Assembly: GCA_019747875.1 (NCBI GenBank) | Contig: JAIEQI010000126.1 | Coordinates: forward strand, 62,001 to 126,000 | DNA from: Candidatus Obscuribacterales bacterium | Lineage (GTDB): Bacteria; Cyanobacteriota; Vampirovibrionia; Obscuribacterales; Obscuribacteraceae | Direction of reading: 5' to 3' | DNA length: 64,000 nt | Part shown: positions 26,301 through 30,760 of the stretch, in pieces | How the letters are laid out: each line of letters starts with the position of its first letter | How positions within the stretch are numbered: position 1 is the stretch's first letter | Notes under the pieces: model-generated | Seen by the model: the letters and a program-made list of their open reading frames with translations, nothing else | Databases searched by the model: none | What the model was told of the DNA's origin: nothing | Made by a program: the position numbers and the translations under genes

Positions 26301-29300
26301 ACTGGAATGGTCAGGATACCTGCTCCTGCATCCAGGGCGATCGTGCCACCGACACCAGTTGTGCTTGGGGCAACAGCAAGGTTCGTAGTCGACTTAATGT
26401 CAATGCCGCCGCTGCCACTGTTAGTTATGCTGATCGAACCACCGTCGCCGCCGCTTGCTCCGCTCTTGGCACTCAATGTGCCGATGATACCATTGCTAGT
26501 GACGCCGCTGGCAACATTGAACGATGTTGCGCTGTTGCTAGCAAGCGTAATCGACCCACCACTGCCGGTGCCCAAGCCGTCCGCGTTCAACGAACCGTTG
26601 ACGAAGAGATTACCCGAGCCCGGACCCAGGTTCGCTTTCAAGCTTACGCTGCCGCCTTTTGCATTGCCGGCCTGTGGTCCAAACTGCAGGGCCGTTAAGT
26701 TGTTAACCTTGAGATCGCCGTTAGTGGAAATGTCCACAATGCCGCCAGCACCGCCTGCTGCACCGCTCCTGGTGTCGACCTGGAAGATGTTGGCCGCTGC
26801 TGCAGTGTCCAGTGTTAGTCCGCTTCCACTTGTCAGCAAAGTTACCTTGCCGCCGTCGCCAGCGCCAGCGCCGGCTGCCTTGAGTGTGATATTTCCGGGG
26901 CTGCTGATGCTATTTGCAAGGATTGTTATACTTCCGCCTGCACCGCCACCGGCACCAGCAGCTGCAGACACTGTGCCTGCGTTGGAGAACTGAACATTTC
27001 CGCGAACCCCAACACTACCTGCATTCAGGGTTATCGAGCCGCCGCTGCCAGCCCCTGCTCCAGCTGCCGAAATATCTGTTGTATTTGTGATTATGATGTC
27101 TTGGTTATTCGTATTGGTAACGCTGACTGTTCCGCCTATCCCGCCGCCTGCGCCGGCGTTCGCAGAGATGGTCCCGTTGATACCATTAGCGACGGCCCCG
27201 CCATTGACAATAAAGGCTGAGCTGCCTGCGCTGGTCAAAATAAGTTTGCCACCATCTCCGGTGCCAATACCGTTGGCATTGAGAGCTCCTGATATAGAGA
27301 GGTTCCCGCTCCCGGCGGAGCCGGCTGTGAGTGTATAACTAGCTCCTTTCCCATTAGCCCCCTGTGGGCCAGCTTGCAGATTCGCCGCAGCAATCGTCAA
27401 ATCACCGCCCGAGGACAGCACTACAGATCCGCCATTTCCACCACCGGCACCTGATGTTGCAGAGATATTCAAGCTGCTGCCACTAACCGTCATAGGGGAG
27501 GCGGCTGTTGATGTAACCGTTATACTGCCCCCGTCTCCGCTGCCAGAGCCATTAGCTTTGAGGTTTAAGAGTCCTCCCGCCGTGACGCTGGTACCTCCAA
27601 GTAAGATGCTGCCGCCTTTTGCAGCGCCAGCTTTCGCACTGACATCGATTGTGCCGGCACTCAGAGCTAGTGCTCCCTTGCTAGCATCGATGGTTACGCT
27701 GCCGCCATTACCGCCAGCTCCGCCGGCTCCTGCTGAGATGGAGGCAGTGCTTGCACTTATGCCGCCGGTGCCATCGTTCTGTATGACGACCGATCCGCCA
27801 TCGGCACTGCTCGCGGCGCCGGCGTCGGCCGTCACAGCTCCCGCAAGAGTCATAAGGGCTGCGCTGTTCGTCCTCAGGGTGACGCTGCCACCTTTGCCTG
27901 ACCCCACACCGTTTGCGCTTATGCCTCCTGAAAGGCTAAGATTGCCTGCTCCTGCCGATCCGGCCCGTAATGATATGCTGGCGCCATCCCCGTTAGCACC
28001 CTGCGGTCCGGCGATCAGGCTGGTGGCTAGATTGTTGCCTGTCAGGTTGCGTCCGGCGCTGACGGTCACCGACCCACCAGCACCGCCACTGGCCCCACTG
28101 CGAGCATCGGCAGAAATTGTGTTGGCTCCGACCGTGTCAAGAGTTATGTCCGATGTCGAACCGGTAGTTGTTAATGTGATGGAGCCGCCAGCTCCAGTGC
28201 CAGCACCTTTTGCGAAAATGTCCAAATGAGCTGCACTTGTAATGCTTGATCCTGTAAGCGCTACCGTTCCACCTTTGCCATTTGCACCGGCAGCGGAAAA
28301 GTTAAGGGAGCCGCCATTTAGAACGAGTGCACCGCCTCCTGCATTTAGTGTCAGCGAACCTGCATCGCCCCCGCCGGTTGGGGTTGCAGTCAGTCCGAGT
28401 ACTGACCCGACGTTGATGCCGCCACTGCCATTATTAATGATGCTAATTTTGCCGCCGGAGCCATTGGCGCCGCCACCGTTGGCGCTAATTGTTCCTGAAA
28501 CCCCGGCTACAGTTGAGCTGCCTGTGAAAAATGCTGCTGTGCTAGTTTCAGTGATCGAAACTGTGCCACCAGCGCCTGTGGTGGAATTGGCATTTATGTT
28601 GCCGCTGACTTTGACCCCACCGCCACCGCTTATACTAATGCTGGCGCCGTTTGTGCTTAGACTTCCTGTTGAAATGTCTCGAGCTAGTAAGGAGCCAGCG
28701 CTGAATGTGCCACCACCAACGGCGCCAGTTACCTTATCTACTGTGATAGTACCGGATTGCGAGAGGCTGGCTGCGTTTAGTGAGATCGCTCCGCTTCCAC
28801 TGGTGCCACCGGTGGTGTCGATATTTCCAATGAGTAAGGATGTCGTCGCCGACGCATTCTTGTCGGCTGCGATAATCGTGACTGCCCCGCTGGCGGCGCC
28901 CGTACCTCCGGTTAGTATGTTCGTAGTTCCGGCCTGGACACGACCAGAATTGAATCCACCTCCGTCATAGGCAACGATGGTTACGCTTCCCCCGGCACCG
29001 GCTGCGCCTTTTGTGTTGATCGTGCTTATGCCGGCAAGATCAATATAGCCACCATTCGGATTAGCTGGACCAGTGATGTCCCAGGTAGTGCCACCGTTGA
29101 CAATGTTTACGCCCGCCGCCATCAAGACGTTGCCGCCTGTAGCCGCATTGGTATTGATACTGGCTGTGCTGCCATCGGTAAGAATGTTTCCGAAAGCTAT
29201 AACGCTAAGCGGATTTCCTGCGGTATTGACCACTCCTGTGATCGTGACATCGCCAACTGTGTTTACTATTGCCGGATCGCCCGTCATCGCAATGTTGCCG

Positions 29301-30424
29301 ATTGTCAGGTTTGGTGAGGATGCTTCAATAAAGGCTGCGCCACCTGTCATATTAAGAACACCGGTTATTTCACCGATATCCATGCTGATATGACCATCAC
29401 CGCCGTAGACGTTAAGTTGTTTCGATAGCCAATTGCCGCCGATTATCTCTGTTGTGAACTTCTCGGTACCTAAAATATCGCCGATATTTATTGCGTTCAG
29501 CGATTGAACAATACCGCTGGTGTTGTTCACCGAAAGGTTTTGATTTATCAGTCCTTGCAGATTCAGATTATTGGTTGCAGACATCAAGCCGCTGTTAATA
29601 ATCGTGCCTGTCATGCTCTGTATATTTACGTTCTGCGCAGTTATGGATGCCGTAATTGATCCGATGCTCTGATTTACGATGTTTGAGCCTGCCGTAATAT
29701 TCAAAGTCCCTGGCGAGCTTATCGTCCCCATATTGGTTATCTGATTAGCAACATTCAGTGTCAGATTTGCTGAGGAAAACAGGTTGCCGAAAAAATTACT
29801 CGTTGGCAGGCTACCTGAGAGAAGTCCACCAGAACCAATTGAGAGGTTGCCAAGATTCATGACGGCAGTTATGCCGGGTGTTACCTGGAGTGCGTAGAGG
29901 GATCCCAGTACATTTACGTTTCCGGTAACCGAAAAGGGTGTGGAAGAGTTGAAACCGATCGAACCGAAGGAAACGTTTTGGGGAATTACGAGCGAGCTAA
30001 AATTGCTGGCCTGGCTTGCTTGTACGCTGGCAAATCCACCAGCGGCAGCCCCGCTAGAAGATACCAATAAGCTTTGTGATCCAGTAGTCAGAATTTGGTT
30101 GAGAGCTAAATACTGGGCTGGTGTTAAGAGCTGTCCGGGGGTGATTGTTAAGGAGCTTCCGCCTTGAACGGTGTTTCCGCTGAGTGTGCCACCAATTTGT
30201 ATGTTAACCGGAGTGGAGGAGCCATGAAGCACGCTGGCTTCAGTTGAGGACAAATCCAGGCTGGTATTGGCTGGTGTCGATGGCGTTGGGGTTCCAGTCG
30301 TATGGCTGTCAAGGTTGCCTGCGTCTTGCGCATGGACGAGTGGAAGAGCAAAAGGGTTGACTAAAACAAACAGGGATAGGTTTGCTGCCATCCACGCTCT
30401 AAGTCTGAAAGACGGTTTGGTCAT
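2390..30424 (-). CDS. Giant (9344 aa) exported filamentous-haemagglutinin-like repeat protein
   Basis: A single uninterrupted frame of 28 kb. It begins with a Sec signal peptide (hydrophobic stretch about residues 11-31, likely cleavage after VHA at 32). Residues about 50-330 resemble the beta-helical N-terminal region of haemagglutinin/TPS-type adhesins (repeated strands with Asn/Gly turns); a single NPNG occurs near residue 453. Residues about 600-5700 hold some twenty units of about 233 residues rich in GGxGGxIxI. Residues about 6220-8525 hold five 457-residue units with paired cysteines. Two FecR-like beta segments lie near 8910-8990 and 9175-9260, joined by a helical, charged linker. There is no LPXTG, PEP-CTERM, autotransporter barrel or obvious T1SS RTX motif. 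The predicted role is a cell-surface fibre, adhesin or matrix protein. A lytic transglycosylase lies directly upstream and a repeat protein downstream. Composition and the open frame are seen; adhesin role and export route are inference. Confidence 0.88.
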   Translation of the reverse strand: MTKPSFRLRAWMAANLSLFVLVNPFALPLVHAQDAGNLDSHTTGTPTPSTPANTSLDLSSTEASVLHGSSTPVNIQIGGTLSGNTVQGGSSLTITPGQLLTPAQYLALNQILTTGSQSLLVSSSGAAAGGFASVQASQASNFSSLVIPQNVSFGSIGFNSSTPFSVTGNVNVLGSLYALQVTPGITAVMNLGNLSIGSGGLLSGSLPTSNFFGNLFSSANLTLNVANQITNMGTISSPGTLNITAGSNIVNQSIGSITASITAQNVNIQSMTGTIINSGLMSATNNLNLQGLINQNLSVNNTSGIVQSLNAINIGDILGTEKFTTEIIGGNWLSKQLNVYGGDGHISMDIGEITGVLNMTGGAAFIEASSPNLTIGNIAMTGDPAIVNTVGDVTITGVVNTAGNPLSVIAFGNILTDGSTASINTNAATGGNVLMAAGVNIVNGGTTWDITGPANPNGGYIDLAGISTINTKGAAGAGGSVTIVAYDGGGFNSGRVQAGTTNILTGGTGAASGAVTIIAADKNASATTSLLIGNIDTTGGTSGSGAISLNAASLSQSGTITVDKVTGAVGGGTFSAGSLLARDISTGSLSTNGASISISGGGGVKVSGNINANSTTGAGGTVSITETSTAAFFTGSSTVAGVSGTISANGGGANGSGGKISIINNGSGGINVGSVLGLTATPTGGGDAGSLTLNAGGGALVLNGGSLNFSAAGANGKGGTVALTGSSITSAAHLDIFAKGAGTGAGGSITLTTTGSTSDITLDTVGANTISADARSGASGGAGGSVTVSAGRNLTGNNLATSLIAGPQGANGDGASISLRAGSAGAGNLSLSGGISANGVGSGKGGSVTLRTNSAALMTLAGAVTADAGAASSADGGSVVIQNDGTGGISASTASISAGAGGAGGNGGSVTIDASKGALALSAGTIDVSAKAGAAKGGSILLGGTSVTAGGLLNLKANGSGSGDGGSITVTSTAASPMTVSGSSLNISATSGAGGGNGGSVVLSSGGDLTIAAANLQAGPQGANGKGASYTLTAGSAGSGNLSISGALNANGIGTGDGGKLILTSAGSSAFIVNGGAVANGINGTISANAGAGGGIGGTVSVTNTNNQDIIITNTTDISAAGAGAGSGGSITLNAGSVGVRGNVQFSNAGTVSAAAGAGGGAGGSITILANSISSPGNITLKAAGAGAGDGGKVTLLTSGSGLTLDTAAAANIFQVDTRSGAAGGAGGIVDISTNGDLKVNNLTALQFGPQAGNAKGGSVSLKANLGPGSGNLFVNGSLNADGLGTGSGGSITLASNSATSFNVASGVTSNGIIGTLSAKSGASGGDGGSISITNSGSGGIDIKSTTNLAVAPSTTGVGGTIALDAGAGILTIPVTAGANTLDASASGVATKDGGSISLIGSGVNVSGAVVLNLKADAAGSGKGGNVTVTSNGGTNDINVGTNGGDLSISALGGSSGSANGDGGTVSLTAGRDIIIQPAQLTAGPQGTNGSGATINLTAGRDAFINGSLATNAKGIGTGGNITVVVNSTNQFDISAGASTNGIKGTVSAQGGTTSGNGGKISITNNGTGGIGASAPANLLVNATSGAGGTITLNSPNGAISIPAGNLNANAAGGNFTGGTINVIGTGINVGGAGTLNLVADGSGSGSGGKINLTTTTAAGTVTVGSANGNVTISANAGPAAGANGGTVDISSGGSLIIDASNLKTTVGSTGNGPTINLAASTVDVSGNSFLQVTGSIDASGTGNGNGGVVNISYREPNAGSPLLVGAVGARNFISGNVLAEAPGTGTGGTITFTNKAAAPLNVELQGTGKISSNSVSGSLGQVNFNQPGQSVNVSGNAVGVGTVLGVVNAVGTTVTIDPRANNEVLNAGTITASTGDINLSATGTAGRVNIGEGLTTSAAGNVNISAFTVQVNGTALSTKAAGKISITSPGQLDLLGEGTLRTSGGGATLIDIASATGFALNLTSAINYDLGSGAGRTLQFRAEGAGGNINTARNSNQIVAGGANLNVRSPNLNMGLNSAFTASGASIVTIDSGSVGSQSLTITAQDFPGGGNATFTTGAGGQLKVGPTTGTSDGQNLTFARSAGANTANINFVGADLQTTTNKGASTTVAAGVTLSSDKNITITVNGDDAAAGASAGTLSNSGTITSSNAAGSIYVKSTNTVNQRAGLTLSGTGGLYTLTGGGAGTIKFEASPNGQQNTLAINNSLSADPGAAGTTQFLAESCLSTISIANNQTVTINNGTLAQFRTPNLIFGTASGITATQAATAIAIDTGVVCPACDLQVQTPSSSLATVQTAGGGITIDNLNSGFDINFTLSGAAAGTLNLNGSATSGTVITTVNGAAGDTSVAANLAINSNRAITLNVNGGSLTNNGTIASSVNTGPGLITVQSTGNLTIPVVSNFNVSPTAATGDGGTIKILASAGNLSLGNGTINANAKSSGAGGTILIDAQTIAITAGSPLNLNANAAGAAAGAAKLGGTISINAGGTTGDITVGGGGGFNASATGAGNGGNGGSVTMSAGRTLSIAGAGTIAVGATGTNGKGGTITLSASNKATNGTLTVSNVLQADGVGNGSGGLIDITNNSTAATSINAALSAVGGATGTGGKIQITSLGQGTNGGLTISGNLLATSTSTTGGQVVINAGGATSGALSLQSALVDTSSSTGSGGTIDISAASITGSAAIVSVLKSSGGVAGGTVNVSSLTGDIAFSKSLSVTSTGGTGNGGAINISAAGAFTVGNGGTGFNSSSTSASAGNITLKASQVLTNKNLTLGTGATVTASSGNATPATITIQNNSTGTLTLNANVSANGGAAGAPGGTILIQNNGNVASAGGISIAAGVNVTSNGNGAANGGSVTIQSSGALAGPVSILGNVSANAGTSGNGGSVDITGSTFTGAAGLTYSANGGSAGAGKGGSVTLTTLGAASDITMAAGGFNLKATSGSTGGDGGTIKVITGRNIDLQAAGVINASVLAGNGSGGKVTLQASNNAAANGTLKVTPAISANGSGTGDGGSITLRNDSNAANAILVTGALSANAGTSGIGGTIDITNLGRGGANGGISISSATFTATGAGTTTGTGGTITISASGATPGAVSITTPTLDASALGKVGKGGSISVSGSTFTGVAAQTFTADGARTAGGAGGAGGSISITTLGATADIILPATTILRAIGGATAGDGGKVAISAGRTLTIGNAGNINVSVTAGAAGNGGRIDLTASTAANGNLTSTVNLLANAGGSGTGGIVNITNNSSGNISLKAISAIGGTATAGTGGQVTITNLGKVTNGGIILNAGIDVRGSSGAAPAGTGAGGTITVNAGGATPGAISFPAAVTFNASGAGNTGGAGGKIDITGSSISSAGVGLRSFIASATQTAGGSGPGGQVLLTAVGATGDINFSSGTMALTAVGGVAGGGGGQVTLAAGRSLTLPGGAGSTINVNATAGNNVGGTVNISGSNSASGSLLLTTPITANGAGNGRGGIVAITNNTNAAVNPLTINGAISATGGQIAGVGSQITITNKGVGATNNGISINAGLTATGASPNQGGIITIDASSGTTPGAITFPAVVTLNVSGSAVAGATGDGGSINISGSSISSTTVAGARTFTASGASGGKGGSITLQSTTGNIDFFTTGSMTANALGGNGAATGGAGGIINLTAAKNLVLAAGTISASAQANNSAGGNVTLIGSNVVNTGILTVNAPITASGIGTGRGGIVSITNNSSGLLTVGGSITANGGELAAVGSSITIRNTGTGVANGGITIAGAPTLSATGTTSNKGGQIVLDSFTGAVDGAISFTGASTFNVSGTGAAASAGGSISVQGLSVKTAGAGARTFTANGSQTVGGSGAAGSITIQSSGATGDVDFSTGSAVISAIGGKVSGIGGTVAITSGRSINLPGSITVSSTGGSDAGTVTITGSNVATTGSLSVASSITGNAVGGGRGGIVSITNNTSSAATPFTVSGAISVNGGQITGTGSQVTLRNLGATGTNNGITVSNSISATGAGTNAGGVILVDAGTAAPIGNVVFTAGFNASVNSSGSSTAGNITVNGKAVTLNSYAFTANNTGTGTGGTIGINASTDLNTGTALITTNSASAAKAGSINLSGTNSIAYGGGNMQANNTGGGDSGSITWTGGTITLAAGTISASSTGKAGGNGVISITGKSIAGTAAAGVRNLIVDAATTAGGAGGAGGTITLTANGGATGDISTPAGTSFVLQARGGVAGGIGGNINITADRTANLALFTTLDASAKGGNSNGGNIAITGSNSAGTNGLVTIGSALTANGTGTGLGGTVSIKNNSNATNSITVGAGISATGGRSGAGVGGSISIANTGVAGATGTVVLSGNINANGVNPNNGGKIDIVLGTTNTVNLTVNSATISANQTGTGGAGVSGGTVNIQASAMTFPAGVHNIQANGPSGAAGVGTGGSVTLTTTAAGAAGDLTVAGPAGLNITATGGVGSGKGGTITVTSSNNLLVGGGAGTGLNASALLGNSGGGRINLTAGNNLTVNAGGVLATATGNGDGGQIDMIASNVAGNNGTLTVNPNISVNGAGSGKGGTINITNNSNNAAAIAIAGNLTADGGTTGAGGSINITNNGVAGATGKITLGTGLGNTISAIGQGGGAGGTISVSAGSTNAVNLVLNSGTVLANATGTAGKGGTIGISGTTLTLLAGAHTISANGATAALGSGDGGQVTVATTGATADITLSAGGLTVTANAGISGGDGGQVSLSAGRSLAINAAGLISAAAQGGNGKGGTINLTASANAVNGTLTVVPLVSVNGFGSGAGGSINITNHSNAANSIDIQGSLSANGGATGKGGSIVITNDGRAGGTGAIILGANAGPGNIFNATGNGGADAGSITVSGGAVNSVTTTINAAAIAASASGATGKGGSVSISSTAINLGNAVTHSLLALGALTGTGNGGTVSVTATGASSDIIMNAGVGGLTLAADGGTTGGSGGTVSVSAGRTIQVNAAGLISAAALAGNGTGGRIDLTASTASNNGNLTVAPNLSVDGSGTGAGGIVNVINNSQGSISTAGISAKGGASAGAGVGGTILVRNDGKAGANGGITIGGTYDVSGQNASAGSITVDADGLVGGTAGAISIGAPGGLNIQANAGVAGSGGPISLSGSSITFTSAAAYTISANGLAAGGGGTIGLTASSGTFDASGATKLVVTSTSGKAGVGTGSGGDVTISAGSSLLLNPIAAGSSIQTTALGTSGNGGKVTLSASNASAVGALTLTNMSITASGATGAGGAGSGAAVSITNNSQGAITVNNTSTITTTGGADSGTGGAVTITNTGNVSNGGITLNANITTSAAGGVGGAITANAGGATAGAINLGTMIMDSRSLGAAFTGGTIGVTGKSISGGAGAVSLLSSGASGGGAVGITATTGAVTIPGSFTITSGGGTGTGGNVDITAGTSILLTGGGNITSLATSGTAGNINLKASQTAANGNLTVSQVLNTSTTSGQAGDINIINDSTGTILTSANILAGNSAGKAGNILIQNNGNGGSAGLITLGGTNIFADAKDNNGGTIKVLSTGANAGAVQLDTDNLSASASGTTGNGGSIIISSKSISVGAAVNHLVAANGADTGTGDGGLVSITTTSAVSDLTFGTANGTINAQARSVNSGSGGKITVSAGRSITVNTPAGMRVDALGNGNGGTIDLTGSATATDGNVALSAGLSASGSGTGKGGTIKVINNSTGLISVGGAVTANAGGTGGDGGSISFQNDGRGGSNGGMSFAAAADLSAQGRTATGGSIIVDADGNNGGAIAFNNSSISTSGLANGVGGTITVTAGNISSPSTQFLAKGAGTGDGGAISVSTNSLGVGGNIGTGANAYSASADGGATSGKAGSINFSAAAGLITSGSFTAIGGAGAKGGSITLSSAALGSGNLATGSLNANGGATSGDGGSISATVGSNGGFIRISGNVSANAAVSGSGGTIGITYNDGNSLTTGGSSASNFINGTITANAATAGSGGAISFGNSAASSLSMLLNGGAGSISANNAGAGTLGTITLTPTAGQQISAINNAAGTGDMVGRIFATGTSVTINLQQANSTLTVGNIQSTVGNVSLTVACPGGTISVPGAAFPGSQVISAAAVNTSSDILTLTGNGLIRANGVGVASTIRANTLTMSGTSIIETTGAGSDLNIQSCCAGGNALQVNMNSAGAILRAAGANSNLNFNSLANGQVSIGSSGNGLLSATGKVGFFGNTAAVAVAINSIVGTVTGTGTDFSVITNTGSLTANTISATGNVSLTASNGPLSATSVSTTGGKLDLLVTTGGNLTANNVSSSGALTITNNAAAVGSGAITIGGLNGAKSTGSTINITSGTNGDIIANSIINGDGTVTLTTGSAGNIALNADTTSTTASLSMSSGSGATNNITIGTGITASGATATTTTSPILNVNGTGVLQAGTGDLSIISNLASKALVVNLGATAALKSTGANIVFNTVGNPGAITMNGGGGNVSAGGATPLVTFNGGTAAVDVSVNSITGCVGGTGNPFDIKVASDTLSAGSISTAGTITINNTAGDIVFCANCTSTGGSVSATTPAANSITVNSGVTVQGKTGISFSTGTLNNNGSIIAVNNTNLIKANTINNNAGGLIQATAGNVDLQSNGAATLAVVTGAGSNINAQGGGNDIRFNPTTAAAVSVTGTGNLSAADQLILKTSGGDAKLTVNSISGTITANGNVGAFTATSTTGDLTINSVTANASALATAGNGNLSVTSLTAGTTVDLTVTTGGNLVADTVSGGTTVNLTVSSGGNMTANSVSGVAAVTLLNNSAAAGKGSVTVGGANGLSSTGSTVNITSGTNGDITANSKIIADGTVTLLTGSAGNIALNANTSSTNAALSLTSGSGATNNITIATGITASGATTATANSPILNVNGTGILQAGTGLLSVNSNLAGNALVVNLGATAKLQSTSNNVVFNTAGSPGAITMTGGGGNILAGGATPLVTLNGGAGNAVNVDVNSITGCVGGTGEPFSVQVATGTLSAGSINTAGAITLTNNGGNLVFCADCISSGSTVTASTPAANSITLNSGVTVQGNKGVSFTTGTVNNNGSIIADTGTALLTTNTINNNANALIQATAGNVDLQSNGAATLFVVTGNSSNIKALGGANDIRFNPTTAKAVSVTGTGNLSAADQLILNTNGGNATLTINSIGGTITATGNVGTFTATTTTGNLTIDTVTATGSALATAGNGNLSVTSLSAGSTVDLTVTTGGNLIANSVSGAGAVTLLNSSAAAGKGAVTVGGVNGLTSTGSTISITSGANGDITANSKISGDSNVTLLGGANTNIALNANTTSTNGFLSLTSGSGATNNISIANGITASGATTTTATTPILNVGNASTLQSGSGDLSIISNLAGNALLVNLSANAKLQSTGANVIFNTAANKGAITMNTGNGDILAGGATPTVTFNGGTNKVDVDVNSIVGCVGGTGDPFSVKVATGTLSAGGITTPSDLILNNLAGDITFCASCTSTAGKIIATTSVANAINVNASVTVQGQTGITFTTGTVNNNGTIVAVTGSTLLTADTINNLAGGTIQATNGNVDLQSNGAATLTVSTGLGSNINAQGLNNDIRFNPTTAAKVSVTGTGNLSAADQLILNTNGGNATVTVNSISGTLTATGNVGNLTATSATGNLTISTITATGSALATAGNGNLTVTDLSAGTTVDLTVTTGGNLIANSVSGAGAVTLTNNSAAAGKGAVTIGGANGLKSTGSTISISSGANGDITANSKITGDSNVTLTAGAAGNIALNANTTSTNGSLNMTSGTGATNNITIATGVTASGATTTTTTSPILNVNGTGVLQAGTGDLSIISNLASKALVVNLGATAALTSTGANVVFNTAGNPGAITMNGGGGNISAGGATPLVTLNGGTGAVDVNVNSIIGCVGGTGNPFDVKVASGTLSAGSINAAGSVSLNNTAGDIVFCANCTLTGGSVSATTPAANSITVNSGVTVQGKTGISFSTGTVNNNGSIIAVNNTNLIKANTINNNAGGLIQATAGNVDLQSNGAATLAVVTGAGSNINAQGGGNDIRFNPTTAAAVSVTGTGNLSAADQLILNTNGGDASLNVNSIGGTLTATGSVGILTVTTTTGNLSLDTVTANGKAVVTANNGTLSATALSSASTIDLTVTTGGNLIANSLTGTGAVTLKNDSPVVGTGFVTVGGANGLQSTGSTVTISSGANGDITANAKISGNSDVTLTSGANGNLLLNANTSSTNSLLSLTSGKSAGNSITIANGVTASGATTTATNSPTLNVNGNGVLQAGTGNLSVNSNGAGNALTVNLGATAELKSSGANVNFNTSLSPGAITMLGGGGNISAGGATPLVTLNGGSGNAVNVDVNSIVGCVGGTGDPFSVQVGTGTLSAGSITTAGALNLTNNGGNIAFCADCTSTGGTITATTPVANSVSVNAGVTVKGQTGVSFNTGTVNNNGTVIAVTGPTSMKANTVNNNANATIQASAGNIDLQANGGVLTVSTAAGSSIKASNDVRFNATTAGQISINGPSTGLIQAGNKVLLNGGSGSVNANVEQIIGCIDVNGSDIALQVSLGDLNFCCAAPINTSGAGSGGNVSITATNGGIFALPNIITDGTGAGNKAGSVSLTAATGISVGSISAVGNAGADGGTVSLTGTSGTIVGSTISAGANGGGNGGTINTNSPNIQLSGVLGNGSSLDVSSPAGQAGTVNVTTTSKNVLKIGTTVGPNFIQGGIDASGVNGGFINLTNNNVGGLNFDIAASATITTNATTGTAGNIQFRTLNLGTGPLNVFNAGLITSIDALTGTTGRVGFNGGPFQDVTLICTGCVRAGEFIAFGNLNTSTLELEPQPAGLITIVGSCIQGKIITNGRFPVPPTTGQQPTITTTANAAIPTLSLPGFTNTGVPTDRITFNVDIADQSAATRALTMGDQRTWYVAEGPAQPFVLEDDDQTIIVGKEGSILALPEPRTLALQSGRLAILVGSKADLNVETSFGVVTIPANAVVLIDSTNENVLRVTNLSGSPATVNAQAPQSNNNPTPLSVVAGEELVLASSKASPDDLAAEDGLTRQSATFSAMVPSLRLFKNTMNVKEIVEQERLLSCGADQECLTRKRMDALKAAIGIPVRPSDASSKSGTQNNGASGRPLNGTQNGAWAPKTLHQTPRISFNNSLNQLWQQASRSVKQAQQEEEENLSPIAFSSSIGATAATMGTLQTANLSMATIKHRGAAIQTQGEKIVLERGEILVVATKKTLINAGDCTIVIPAGSIALISKDLLVTKVRNVWESKAASIRQYIGKNHVDISAGQESLLARDTKTLAKVYTADEIGRRRVRHIDLENNKLTTSEVSLISLMYASPVLKSLVKSDQAADENLIGKMLKMAACIQSVTGSHGSYANMGQK
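4870..11760 (-). repeat. Five tandem 457-residue (1371-bp) units inside the giant gene
   Basis: Using the codons around the conserved GCVGGTG motif as a landmark, copies lie at about 11004, 9567, 8196, 6825 and 5451. The spacings are 1437, 1371, 1371 and 1374 bp. The 1437-bp interval equals one unit plus 66 bp, matching an extra 22-residue segment (…TTVNLTVSSGGNM…) that duplicates its neighbour. A degenerate sixth end (GCIDVNG, then FCC) follows near 4850-4910. Each full unit also contains the motif FCA[N/D/S]C. The 22-residue indel suggests that one solenoid coil is about 22 residues. Confidence 0.9.
13300..28600 (-). repeat. About twenty Gly-rich super-repeats of roughly 0.7 kb (about 233 residues)
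   Basis: Recurring order within a unit: 'GxGGxIxITNxG', then 'SITLTTxGATxDI', then 'GGxGGxVxISAGRxLxI', then 'ASNxAxNGxLTV', then 'xANGxGxGxGG'. The AGR-like codons fall at about 15578, 16277 and 16964, spaced 699 and 687 bp, and equivalent positions recur at about 26003, 26715, 27400 and 28054. Units are diverged in sequence but constant in layout. A non-Gly-rich interruption lies around 23.3-24.9 kb and includes a CPAC motif. Confidence 0.75.
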
Positions 30425-30760
30425 TGGGTTTCCGGGAGCGAATTAGGGAAGAGCGACTTATTCTCGGTTGAAGGCGGACATGCTGCGGGATTTTTCCTAT
30501 TGTACATATTAGATCCTTGTATATGTAATCGGTCTATTGACTGATCGGTGCTTGTTGCAGTCCACCTTGAACTTACTAATTACCGCCTGGTAAGGTTTTT
30601 CGGCTTACTATTAGTGCTCGGCAATTTGACCCACCCCTACGCCGTCGCGGAAATCCCTGACGCGATGTAGGGATTTTTCTGTCGGGAGATCGCGAAAATG
30701 ATCGATTCCGGAGAGGCGGCCCTGGCAAGTAATACTAGCGGATCGGCACGGGATGGCGAT
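30425..30760. promoter_or_regulatory. Upstream region of giant gene: promoter candidate, palindrome and hairpin
   Basis: No gene is visible in this 336-bp stretch. On the minus strand a sigma70-like pair TTACAT (30528-30523) and TACAAT (30504-30499), 18 bp apart, sits 75 bp before the giant gene's ATG. The same segment carries an inverted repeat acatat/atatgt. A hairpin with arms aaatccct/agggattt lies at 30651-30676, followed on the plus strand by a short T run. On the minus strand it would sit just past the transglycosylase stop but lacks a T-tract there. All are by-eye candidates. Confidence 0.35.

Noticed and set aside
3141-29393. Dozens of long plus-strand open frames (up to about 590 codons) antisense to the giant gene
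   Set aside because: They arise because the Gly/Ala/Ser/Thr/Asn/Val-rich repeat codons rarely create stops on the other strand. Their Pro/Leu/Val/Ala-rich translations lack domains, and the minus frame has a signal peptide and coherent repeats.
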